A DNA stretch of 64,000 bases, from positions 248,001-312,000 of the forward strand of contig CANNAN010000005.1 of assembly GCA_947502635.1 (NCBI GenBank), in the 5' to 3' direction. Below the pieces are notes generated by a model, which worked only from the letters and a program-made list of their open reading frames with translations, did not search any database and had not been told where the DNA came from. Position 1 is the first letter of the stretch; each line of letters opens with the position of its first letter. Made by a program: the position numbers and the translations under genes. Below are positions 52,634 to 61,626 of the stretch, in pieces. The stretch comes from an uncultured Flavobacteriaceae bacterium (lineage in GTDB: Bacteria; Bacteroidota; Bacteroidia; Flavobacteriales; Flavobacteriaceae).

Positions 52634-54235
52634 ATGATAAAAGATAGAGTCTCAATAACCGAAAAAATAGGATATGCATTAGGAGATGGTGCTGCCAATA
52701 TTGCCTGGAGAGGTGTGGCAACATTTTTGTTTATTTTTTATACCGATGTTTTTGGGTTAAACCCTGCAACGGTTGGCGTGTTATTTTTAGTGGCTCGATT
52801 TAGTGATGGTATTAGTGATATAATCATGGGGGTTGTGGGAGATAGAACCAAGTCTAAATATGGAAAATTTCGCCCCTGGATTTTGTGGACAGCGATTCCG
52901 TTGGCAGCCATTCTTTCATTACTTTTTACAAGCCCAGATTTAAGCGATTCTGGGAAAATTGTATACGCATACATTACATACATATTATTTACGCTCATTT
53001 ATACGGCTAATAATATACCCTATGGGGCATTAATGGCGGTTATGACTGGAGATGATAAAGTGCGAACAAGTATAGGGTCTTTTAGAATGGTTGGTGCTTT
53101 TGGTGGTGGTATGCTTGTGCAAGGTGTATTGCTTTTTTTAGTGGCTTATTTTGGGAATATTAACCCTGCGGTTAAAGTAGATAAACTAGATGAGGCGAAA
53201 TTTAGAGTTGAGGTGTCTGCACCATCAGATGTATCTAATGTTAATATAAAAACTGAAGATGGAATTGCTTTATTTACTTGGGATGATGAAACTATTAGTG
53301 AAGAAGAAAATACACCAACACATGCGAAAAGCTTTTCTGTTGAAGCGGGTAAACCCTATAGATTTATTGTAACAGGAGAAACAAATATTGATGCCGATAA
53401 AATCTCTATTATTGATCAAAAACAAGGCTATAGTAACTCAATGTATGTGCTTTCAGTGTTTTTGGCCATTTTTATGTTTATAACATTTTATACAACAAAA
53501 GAAAGAGTCGCTCCACCTAAAGATCAAAAAAGTAATTTGGCAAAAGATTTAAAAGATTTAATATCTAATAAACCCTGGTTGATTTTGTTGGCAGTGGGTT
53601 TATTATTTAATATTTATAATTCAATAAAGCAAGGTATTGTTGTTATCTATTTTACCCATTATTTAAATGATCAATTATTAGCAGCAAGCTTTTTAATTGG
53701 ACTCATGTTAGCGTCAATTGCGGGTGCTATAATAACAGCCCCTTTAGGGAAGAAATTAGGTAAGCGAAATCTATTTATTTATGCTCTAATTTTATCTGGT
53801 TTAGTAAATGCATTATTCGTTTTTTGCGGTCCAGACGATGTGGGAGCCATTTTTACTATTGGTATAGTTTCAGAATTTTTAGCAGCAATTTTCCCAACCT
53901 TGTTTTTTGTAATGCTGGGAGATGCAGCCGATTATTCTGAGTTTAAAAATGGCAGACGAGCCACTGGACTTATCTATTCTGCAGGATCATTTGCAACCAA
54001 GTTTGGAGGCGGTATAGCAGGTGCTGTTATTGGTTTTGTTTTGGCAACCTTTAATTATGACGGACAAGATGCGGTTGCTATTAGTGGTGCTATTCCTGGT
54101 ATAGTGATGTTGATGAGTTGGATTCCTGCAATAGTATCTTTAATTGCTGCAGTTTTTATGTTTTTCTATCCACTAAATCAAAAGAAATTAGATGAAGTAA
54201 CTTTGGAACTGAATACCAGAAGAGTATCAGAATAG
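52634..54235 (+). CDS. GPH-family (MelB-like) sugar:cation symporter with periplasmic insert
   Basis: 533 aa. The N-terminal half has EKIGYALGDGAANIAWRGV and FSDGISDIIMGVVGDRTKSKYGKFRPWILW, the GPH signature for cation-coupled glycoside transport. Residues about 180-270 are a hydrophilic, beta-rich insert (VEVSAPSDVSNVNIKTEDG; VEAGKPYRFIVTGETNI) between TM helices, absent from typical ~450-aa MelB proteins. The C-terminal half resumes with further TM helices (LGDAADYSEFKNGRRATGLIYSAG). It probably imports glucosides or another oligosaccharide. It is transcribed alone and divergent from the 7TM-AraC regulator. Confidence 0.9.
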   Translation: MIKDRVSITEKIGYALGDGAANIAWRGVATFLFIFYTDVFGLNPATVGVLFLVARFSDGISDIIMGVVGDRTKSKYGKFRPWILWTAIPLAAILSLLFTSPDLSDSGKIVYAYITYILFTLIYTANNIPYGALMAVMTGDDKVRTSIGSFRMVGAFGGGMLVQGVLLFLVAYFGNINPAVKVDKLDEAKFRVEVSAPSDVSNVNIKTEDGIALFTWDDETISEEENTPTHAKSFSVEAGKPYRFIVTGETNIDADKISIIDQKQGYSNSMYVLSVFLAIFMFITFYTTKERVAPPKDQKSNLAKDLKDLISNKPWLILLAVGLLFNIYNSIKQGIVVIYFTHYLNDQLLAASFLIGLMLASIAGAIITAPLGKKLGKRNLFIYALILSGLVNALFVFCGPDDVGAIFTIGIVSEFLAAIFPTLFFVMLGDAADYSEFKNGRRATGLIYSAGSFATKFGGGIAGAVIGFVLATFNYDGQDAVAISGAIPGIVMLMSWIPAIVSLIAAVFMFFYPLNQKKLDEVTLELNTRRVSE

Positions 54236-54758
54236 GTTTAAGTAATATCATCCTTGAGAAATTATAAATCTGCATTTTTGAGGATATGTTTAGATTGTGT
54301 ATCAAGTATGGAATGACAAAACAGATATATTAAAATTTTAATGAAATAAATAGGACATGTTTTTGAAATGAAGTCACATGATTCTATATAAATAACGTGA
54401 TTTCGATCTAGCGTTAAGCATAATTATTTAAAAAAATTAGTGTTTTGTATCTATATAGCTGGATTGAGTGCAGTCGAAACTTATAAAATTTATCGATCTC
54501 AGATGATCTTATGTAAAGCTTTGCTTCAATGAAAGACACCTTTATTTTAGTAATGCCCAAGGTGATAAAAACTAATATTATTGACTATAGATTAGAAATA
54601 GGTAGGCTTTAACGTCGAACTTTATGTTGAATATTATATGATCGAGATATGTATAAAGAAAAGAGGTGTCTAAAAAGCTAGAAATTCTTCATTTTCATTC
54701 AGAACGACATTTTACTTTTTAGACCCCTCTTTTCTTTTGCAATTGTAACTAAGGGTGA
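54236..54758. other. Convergent gap with decayed interspersed repeats
   Basis: A 523-base gap between convergent genes. It contains fragments resembling short flavobacterial intergenic repeats (GAATGACA near 54313, TTGAGTGCAGTCGAAAC near 54464, CATTCAGAACGACATTT near 54696) and the hairpin element at 54655-54737. No gene is supported. Confidence 0.45.
54655..54737 (-). terminator. Hairpin terminator, second copy of repeated element
   Basis: AAAAGAGGTGTCTAAAAAG (about 54659-54677) pairs with CTTTTTAGACCCCTCTTTT (about 54715-54733) except one position. It sits just after the GH3 gene stop and shares stem and loop sequence with 49201-49263 in inverted orientation. Confidence 0.6.
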
Positions 54759-57062
54759 TTACTTTAATTCAAAACGTGAATTTAAAGTTGTATAAGAGCT
54801 TCCTCCGATAAAAATTTCGAATTCACCAGATTCTATAATAAAACGGCCTTGGTTATTGTAAAAACCTAGACTTGCTTTGTTTAAAACAAATTTTACGGTT
54901 TTAGTTTCACCAGTCTGTAATTCAATTAATTCAAATCCTTTTAACTCCTTTACAGGGCGTGTTGTGCTTGCAACTAAATCTCTAATATAAAGTTGCACAA
55001 CTTCTTTGCCAGTAACTTTTCCTGTATTGCTTACGTCAACAGAAACATGGATGTTCTCATCCATACCAAATACTGTTTTTTCAAGTACTAAATTTTCATA
55101 TTTAAAAGAAGTATAGCTTAAGCCGTGACCAAATGGGTAAAGTGGCGTATTTTCCACATCACTATAGTGAGACCAAAAAACTAAATTAGGATTGTTGGTG
55201 TCACTAACAGGTCTTCCTGTGTTTTTATGGTTATAGTATATTGGTATTTGACCGACATTTCTAGGGAAAGTCATAGGTAGTTTGCCGCTTGGGTTATAGT
55301 CGCCATAGAGTACTTGAGCTACTGCATGTCCAGCTTGCGTACCAAGTTGCCATGTCTCAAGAATTGCAGGAATATGATTATCTGCCCAGTTAATAGATAA
55401 AGGTCTTCCGTTATTTAATACTAAAACAATGTTTTTGTTTACCTTATAGACCTCTTCTAGTAGGTCTTGCTGAACTCCAGGTAGATTGATGTCTGTTCTG
55501 CTTCTGGCTTCCCCACTTTGAAAACCGTGTTCTCCCAGAACCATAACCACTACATCTGCTTTCTTAGCGGCATTTATAGCATCTTTAAATTCGCTTTTAT
55601 CAGTGGTGTTTATTGTAAGTTCGTTTACGAATTGGGTGTCTCCAACAGATACATCTGCGCCTTTTTTGTAAACTAAATTATTGCCTTTGTAGTTTTGCAT
55701 GCCTTCAAGTACAGAGATTGCTGTATTGTCTTTCGATGCAATCCTCCAACTTCCTAACGGACTATTTTTTTCATTTGCTAAAGCTCCAATTAAAGCAATA
55801 TTTTGACCTTCTTTTTTTAATGGGAGTAAATCATTTTCGTTTTTGAGTAAAACAATGGATTTTTTTGCCATATCCAGAACAGCATCCATATGTTTTTGAC
55901 TGTTCACAACTTCTTTCTCTCTGGTTTCATCACAATACCTATAAGGATCGTCAAATAAACCTAATTCGAATTTTACAGTTAAAATTCTGCTAACAGCATC
56001 ATCGATAATGCTTTCTTCAATAATCCCGTCTTTTACTAATTGTTCTAATTCAGATATGTAAATATGCGATTCCATATCCATATCAGAACCAGCTAGTACA
56101 GCCATTTTTGCAGCATCTTTTTTATCTTTTGCATATCCCCAAACGACGAGTTCTTTTATAGAAGCCCAATCGGAAATTACAAAACCTTTAAAATTCCATT
56201 CATCTTTTAGAATATCTCTAAGCAGGTATTCATTTCCTGTAGATGGTACACCATCGTACTCGTTAAAGGCGTTCATTAAGGTTTTAACACCAGCATCAAC
56301 AGCTGCTTTAAATGGAGGTAAAGCAACATTATGAAGTGTTGAGCTACCTATATCTACCGTGTTGTATTCTTTTCCAGCTTCAGAAAACCCATAAGCAGCG
56401 AAATGTTTAGCACAGGCAGCTATAGTATTTACTGCAGATAAATCATCTCCTTGGAATCCTTTAACTCTTGCTACTGCTATTTTACTTCCTAAAAAAGGAT
56501 CTTCTCCTGCACCTTCCATTACGCGTCCCCATCTTGGGTCTCTGGAAATATCTACCATTGGAGCAAATGTCCAATTTATGCCCACAGCCGATGCTTCTGC
56601 TGCTGCAACTTGTGCAGATTTTTCTATAGCTTCTAAGTCCCAACTTGCGGCTTCGGCTAAAGGTATTGGACTCAAGGTTTTGTAGCCGTGAATAACATCA
56701 AAGCCTATTATTAACGGAATTCCTAATCTGGATTCTTCCACAGCAATTTTTTGTACTGCTCTCACGGCTTTTGTACCTCTTACAGAAAGCATAGAGCCGA
56801 CAAGTCCGTTTTTTAAGTGCTCATATTTCTTTTCTGCATCACCTTCATCAGGAACGGGGCCAGTGACATCCCAAAAGCCATTATATTGGTTCATTTGCCC
56901 AATTTTTTCTTTTAGTGTCATTATTTTAATAAGGGAATCTACTTTTTTATTGATTAGATCTGCCTCAGAATAGGTTGTTATATTATTATTGGGGTTATCG
57001 GTGCAAGCCATAAACATTATTGTTACTATTATATATGTAATGAGTTTAAATTTGAGATTCAT
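54759..57062 (-). CDS. bglX: GH3 beta-glucosidase-like lipoprotein
   Basis: 767 aa. The lipobox MFMAC (Cys20) puts it in the periplasm or outer membrane. The GH3 N-terminal barrel has IGFDVIHGYKT, FAPMVDISRDPRWGR, CAKHFAAYG and the nucleophile Asp298 in GFVISDWAS. The C-terminal alpha/beta sandwich carries the probable acid/base Glu in LGEHGFQSGEARSR, and a fibronectin-III-like domain ends the protein (NTGKVTGKEVVQLYIRD). Length and layout match BglX-type enzymes. It releases glucose from beta-glucans or oligosaccharides such as laminarin or cellodextrin products. Monocistronic, with a terminator immediately downstream. Confidence 0.94.
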   Translation of the reverse strand: MNLKFKLITYIIVTIMFMACTDNPNNNITTYSEADLINKKVDSLIKIMTLKEKIGQMNQYNGFWDVTGPVPDEGDAEKKYEHLKNGLVGSMLSVRGTKAVRAVQKIAVEESRLGIPLIIGFDVIHGYKTLSPIPLAEAASWDLEAIEKSAQVAAAEASAVGINWTFAPMVDISRDPRWGRVMEGAGEDPFLGSKIAVARVKGFQGDDLSAVNTIAACAKHFAAYGFSEAGKEYNTVDIGSSTLHNVALPPFKAAVDAGVKTLMNAFNEYDGVPSTGNEYLLRDILKDEWNFKGFVISDWASIKELVVWGYAKDKKDAAKMAVLAGSDMDMESHIYISELEQLVKDGIIEESIIDDAVSRILTVKFELGLFDDPYRYCDETREKEVVNSQKHMDAVLDMAKKSIVLLKNENDLLPLKKEGQNIALIGALANEKNSPLGSWRIASKDNTAISVLEGMQNYKGNNLVYKKGADVSVGDTQFVNELTINTTDKSEFKDAINAAKKADVVVMVLGEHGFQSGEARSRTDINLPGVQQDLLEEVYKVNKNIVLVLNNGRPLSINWADNHIPAILETWQLGTQAGHAVAQVLYGDYNPSGKLPMTFPRNVGQIPIYYNHKNTGRPVSDTNNPNLVFWSHYSDVENTPLYPFGHGLSYTSFKYENLVLEKTVFGMDENIHVSVDVSNTGKVTGKEVVQLYIRDLVASTTRPVKELKGFELIELQTGETKTVKFVLNKASLGFYNNQGRFIIESGEFEIFIGGSSYTTLNSRFELK

Positions 57063-57466
57063 AATAAAGATGTTGTTTTTTTAAGCTCCTAATAGTCAAT
57101 TAGTTGTTTTTTAATAATATTATAAATATTAATAGGCCTGTACTATTTTTTACTTATATGATACTATTTTTAGTTTTTTATAAATAAAAATTGTCACAAT
57201 AATATATAGTTAGTCTATTTTATATGCCTATGCTATATTATGTATAAATTTATATATATCATTGATATATAGGTTTAAATGATTCTTTTGTTCCCTAAAT
57301 AAAAGCTGAAATAATTCTTTTTATGAATATTTTCTACAAAAATATATGTATTAGCACGTATTTAATTGCCTTATATAATCAATTAATGATACTATTTTAA
57401 TTCATTAATAATTAATGGTAATGTGTTGAAGATGTTTAGATAGGTAAATGAAAAGAAAGATAAGTT
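57063..57466. promoter_or_regulatory. Upstream region of GH3 gene with palindrome and repeats
   Basis: A 404-base, extremely AT-rich gap. It contains the perfect palindrome TATATATCA-T-TGATATATA (57253-57271) and an exact 13-bp direct repeat ATGATACTATTTT (57158-57170 and 57386-57398), with a third TACTATTTTT at 57141. These may be operators for the adjacent AraC regulator (57467-58342). Confidence 0.45.
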
Positions 57467-58342
57467 TTATAAAACTCGCTTAATGCAAGCGTTAAAATCT
57501 TCTCTAAATTCACTAGGGGTTGCATTTTTTTCTTTTTTGAAAATACGATTGAAGTTTGCAATATTATTAAATCCACATTTAAAACTTATTTCAGCGATAC
57601 TTAAATCTGTTTCTAAAAGTAGTTTGCTGGCATGGCTTATGCGTGTGCTATTTACATAGATGACAAAGGTTTTTCCAGTTCGTTTTTTTATAAACCGATT
57701 AAACGAGACAGGGGTCATGTTTACGAGAGATGATATTTCATCTAGAGATATTTTTTTGTCAAAATTATTTTGAATGTAATCATAAACCTTTTTTATTTTC
57801 GAGCTGTTTTCGAAACTTCTTTTTTGTGTAGCAGAATTAGACAGCATACGTTGGTTTCTTGAACTTGCTAAGTCGTATAGTATAGATATAAATTCTAAAT
57901 AATAATCGATACCATCTGTTTTGCTAAGTTTTATAAGTCTTGGCGCCATATCTATAGAGACCTTTTTTGAAAATAGAATGCCGTGAGCAGCTTTTTCAAA
58001 CATGTCTTTTATCGGTTTGAATATATTTCTTGCTAATAGTTTTTCGTCAAGTAAATCATAATTGATGTGTATTGTAATTTCATGAATTTTTTTGCTTTGA
58101 CATTTGTGTAGCTCCCATCCGTGAACTAGATTTGAGCCAACAAAAACAAGTTCGATATCATCTATTTCTTCAATACTATCTCCAGCTATTCTTCTAACAC
58201 CTTTTCCATTCTGTATGAAGTTTAATTCGTATTCTGGATGAAAGTGAATAGGGAAATCAAAATCGTCTTTTACACGATCAAATACTAAAAAACTGTCTTC
58301 TGGCGTTAATTGTGTTATTTCTCTGTGGATATTATCTAGCAT
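57467..58342 (-). CDS. AraC-family regulator with N-terminal cupin domain
   Basis: 291 aa, soluble. The N-terminal cupin (residues about 15-90) has FHPEYELNFIQNGKGVRRIAGD, the sugar-binding fold of AraC-type sensors. The C-terminal AraC domain has ISLDEISSLVNMTPVSFNRFIKKRTGKTF (HTH1) and LSIAEISFKCGFNNIANFNRIFKKEKNATPSEFR (HTH2). It lies between the GH3 gene and a divergent susCD operon and probably controls one or both in response to a sugar. No membrane segment, unlike the regulator at 51126-52241. Confidence 0.92.
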   Translation of the reverse strand: MLDNIHREITQLTPEDSFLVFDRVKDDFDFPIHFHPEYELNFIQNGKGVRRIAGDSIEEIDDIELVFVGSNLVHGWELHKCQSKKIHEITIHINYDLLDEKLLARNIFKPIKDMFEKAAHGILFSKKVSIDMAPRLIKLSKTDGIDYYLEFISILYDLASSRNQRMLSNSATQKRSFENSSKIKKVYDYIQNNFDKKISLDEISSLVNMTPVSFNRFIKKRTGKTFVIYVNSTRISHASKLLLETDLSIAEISFKCGFNNIANFNRIFKKEKNATPSEFREDFNACIKRVL

Positions 58343-58422
58343 CTAGTGTGTTTTTGTGATATTGTGAAAATTATATATTATTATTTGATAAAATCATATT
58401 ATATGAATGTTTATTTTGACGT

Positions 58423-58430
58423 TAAATTTG
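58423..58430 (+). promoter_or_regulatory. -7 promoter element (TAAATTTG) upstream of third susC
   Basis: Matches TAnnTTTG, 126 bases upstream of the susC ATG and downstream of the divergent regulator start. No convincing -33 element at the usual spacing. Confidence 0.35.
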
Positions 58431-58555
58431 TATCACAAACTAAATGTTAACTATTCATTAAATAATATAGGTTATAATTTTTATTCATTACAAATCTACT
58501 CTATTTAATGAAATTATTAAAAATTATTTTTTAATAAACTAATTTACAATAACTT

Positions 58556-61500
58556 ATGAGAAAAAAATTATTTAAAAAATTACTTTTTTTAGCAGTTTTT
58601 GTTTTGAGTGTATCTATGTATTCTCAAAACATCACTGGTACTATTTCTGACTCTAGTGGTCCTTTGCCTGGTGCTAATGTCATAGTAAAAGGAACTTCTA
58701 ATGGTACTGGAGCAGATTTTGATGGAAAGTATGGTCTCTCTAATGTAGATGCTAATGCTATATTAGTTTTTAGCTATGTTGGGTATGAAACGCTTGAAGT
58801 AGCTGTTGATGGAAAGTCGGTTGTTGATGTGATTCTTGTTGAAGATACAAGTGCTTTAAATGAGGTAGTCGTAGTAGGTTACGGAAAAACGTCTAGACGT
58901 TTGGTGACGGGAGCTATTTCTTCGGTGAAATCTGAGGATATTAACAGGACGCCAATTACATCTGCAGATCAAGCATTACAAGGTCAGGCACCTGGTGTAA
59001 CTGTAATTAACGGAGGGTCTCCGGGAACATCGCCACAAGTCCAAATACGTGGTTTAGGAACTTTTGGTAATAGTCAGCCATTATATGTTATAGATGGTAT
59101 AGTGTCTGGTGGGATTAATGAAATCAACCCTAATGATATAGAAACTATGGATGTGTTAAAAGATGCATCAACTGCTGCTATTTATGGGTCTAGAGCTTCT
59201 AATGGTGTCGTAATTATTACCACAAAAAAAGGTAAATCTGGAAAAACTAAAGTGACTCTAGATTCTTATCTGTCTTCTCAAAGTGTTCCAAAGACTTTAG
59301 ATTTATTAGATACCAATCAATTTAGGCAATTTGCAAGTGAAACGTTTGGTTTGCCTAATAGATATACCGTAGATGAGGCGTCTACAAGGCTTAATACAGA
59401 TTGGCAAGATGAGGTGTTTCAAACGGCTTTTGCTCATAATACCAATTTGGGTGTTTCGGGGGGAAATGATACAGCGGTATTTAATATATCTGCTGGTTAT
59501 ATTGATCAAGAAGGTATTATTCTAAATACTGGTTTTAACAGATCGTCTTTAAGAGCAAATAGTGAATTTAAAATAGGAGATAAGTTTAAAATAGGAGAAA
59601 CCTTAGCTATAGCAGATTCTGAAATGAAAAACGAAGAAGAAAATGGAGGTAGGACATTGATAGAGCATATGATTAAATCATTGCCTTACACGCCAGTTTT
59701 TAATTTAAATAACCCAGGCGGTTTTGGAGGAACAGATATAACTTTAGATAATGGCTCAGATGCAGAAAACCCAGTGAGACTTCAAACTATAAGTAGTAAT
59801 ATAACAGATGTTTCAAAAATATTGGGATCACTTTATGCGTCTTATGAAATTATTGATGGTTTAGATTACAAGTTTCAATATGGTTTTGAAAGAACATCGG
59901 TATCAACTAATATCCATCGTCCTTCTTTTGACGAAGGAATAAATGAGCGTACGGCAGCACAACTTGATCAAAGATCAAATACCTTTAATTCAGATACCTA
60001 TACAAATTCACTAACCTATTCAACTGTTTTTAATGAGGTTCATAATTTGGATTTATTAGCGGTTGCTGAAAAGTTTGAAACAACGGCTCGTAATAACCGT
60101 TCTCAGGCATCAAATCCATTAACAGATGCTGTGCCTGTAATTCAGGGAACTGGACAAATTACTAACCAGCTTTTTGAATATGGTTTAATTTCATATGTCG
60201 GAAGAGTAAATTATAATTTTGATAATAAATATTTGTTGTCAGCATCCATTCGTCGTGATGGGTCTTCTCGATTTGGGAAAAATAATAGATGGGGAACATT
60301 CCCAGCAGTTTCTTTAGGATGGATATTGAGTGAAGAAGGTTTTTTAAAGGATTCTAATATTATTAGTAATATGAAACTTAGAGGGTCTTGGGGTAGAACT
60401 GGTAACGACGGGGCTACAGATTATGTTTTTGAATCAGGATTAATAGCTACTTATGGATATGTTGGTTTGAACAATAATGTTGGTGTCTCTAACTTTGGTA
60501 GTGCAAATCCAGATTTAAAATGGGAAGAAGCGACTATGACTAATATAGGTTTAGATATGGCTTTTTTAAATAATGCTTTTACATTGTCTTTTGAGTATTA
60601 TAATAATGACATAGAAGATGTTATTGTGCCAATTCCTAATGTGACTTCAGATGGTTTTGGTGCTCTTTTTACACAGCGTAATGGGGCATCAACAAATACT
60701 AAAGGGTTTGAACTTAATATTGGTTATAATCATAATAAAGGAGGTGATTTTAGCTGGTCTGCTAATTTAAATCTTGGCACGTCTAAAAATAAAGCAATAG
60801 ATCTAGGGGGACTTCCTTTTATAGAGAGTTCTGATTTTGAAGGCGAAAATTTATCTAGAATAACAGAAGGCGAATCATTATTCTACTTTTATGGATATCA
60901 AACTGATGGTATTTATCAAAGTCAAGCTGAAGTTGATGCAGTATTTACTGAGCCAGGATCTAATCTAGATGGAAATGGAAACCAAGTAGCATTTGCTGGA
61001 GATATTCGTTTTGTAGATCAAAATAACGATGGTAATATAGATAGTGATGATAATGTAAAAATAGGAAACCCATTTCCTGAACTTACGTATGGTTTAAACT
61101 TAGCAGCTAATTATAAAAATTTTGATGCGACTTTATTTTTTAGCGGCGTAAGTGGGAATGATATATACAATACAACTATATATGATCTAGAAGGGATGAC
61201 ACGTTTATTTAATGCGGGAACTGCGGTGTTGAATAGGTGGACACCAAGTAACACGAATGCTTCTGTTCCTAGGTTTGCTCCACATTCTGAAAATGTAAAT
61301 AGGTCAGACCGTTTTATAGAAGATGGGTCTTACGCGAAACTTAGAAATTTAACTATTGGATATAGCTTGCCGCAATCAGCATTGACTTCTATTGCAAATG
61401 GTGCTTTTTCTAAATTTAGAGTGTATGCTACAGGGCAAAACCTATTTACAATAACAAACTATTCTGGTTACGATCCAGAAATAGGAGGAAGTTCTACGGT

Positions 61501-61600
61501 AACTTCAGGACAGCAATCTGCAGCTGCAGGGGTTGGTATAGATAGAGGAGTGTATCCGCAACCTAGATCGTTCATCGTAGGGGTTCAATTAGCATTTTAA
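58556..61600 (+). CDS. SusC/RagA-family TonB-dependent transporter
   Basis: 1014 aa. The parts are a signal peptide (LFLAVFVLSVSMYSQ), a carboxypeptidase-regulatory-like domain (ITGTISDSSGPLPGANVI), a TonB-box region LNEVVVVGYGKTSRRLVTGAI, and a plug with QPLYVIDGIVSGGI and STAAIYGSRASNGVVIITTKKG. A 22-strand barrel ends in SFIVGVQLAF. An EF-hand-like loop FVDQNNDGNIDSDDN (about residues 820-835) is common in SusC proteins and may bind calcium. First gene of a plus-strand operon with susD (26-base gap) and a following FG-GAP protein gene. Confidence 0.95.
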   Translation: MRKKLFKKLLFLAVFVLSVSMYSQNITGTISDSSGPLPGANVIVKGTSNGTGADFDGKYGLSNVDANAILVFSYVGYETLEVAVDGKSVVDVILVEDTSALNEVVVVGYGKTSRRLVTGAISSVKSEDINRTPITSADQALQGQAPGVTVINGGSPGTSPQVQIRGLGTFGNSQPLYVIDGIVSGGINEINPNDIETMDVLKDASTAAIYGSRASNGVVIITTKKGKSGKTKVTLDSYLSSQSVPKTLDLLDTNQFRQFASETFGLPNRYTVDEASTRLNTDWQDEVFQTAFAHNTNLGVSGGNDTAVFNISAGYIDQEGIILNTGFNRSSLRANSEFKIGDKFKIGETLAIADSEMKNEEENGGRTLIEHMIKSLPYTPVFNLNNPGGFGGTDITLDNGSDAENPVRLQTISSNITDVSKILGSLYASYEIIDGLDYKFQYGFERTSVSTNIHRPSFDEGINERTAAQLDQRSNTFNSDTYTNSLTYSTVFNEVHNLDLLAVAEKFETTARNNRSQASNPLTDAVPVIQGTGQITNQLFEYGLISYVGRVNYNFDNKYLLSASIRRDGSSRFGKNNRWGTFPAVSLGWILSEEGFLKDSNIISNMKLRGSWGRTGNDGATDYVFESGLIATYGYVGLNNNVGVSNFGSANPDLKWEEATMTNIGLDMAFLNNAFTLSFEYYNNDIEDVIVPIPNVTSDGFGALFTQRNGASTNTKGFELNIGYNHNKGGDFSWSANLNLGTSKNKAIDLGGLPFIESSDFEGENLSRITEGESLFYFYGYQTDGIYQSQAEVDAVFTEPGSNLDGNGNQVAFAGDIRFVDQNNDGNIDSDDNVKIGNPFPELTYGLNLAANYKNFDATLFFSGVSGNDIYNTTIYDLEGMTRLFNAGTAVLNRWTPSNTNASVPRFAPHSENVNRSDRFIEDGSYAKLRNLTIGYSLPQSALTSIANGAFSKFRVYATGQNLFTITNYSGYDPEIGGSSTVTSGQQSAAAGVGIDRGVYPQPRSFIVGVQLAF

Positions 61601-61626
61601 TCTATTAATAGATAATACAAAAAAAC

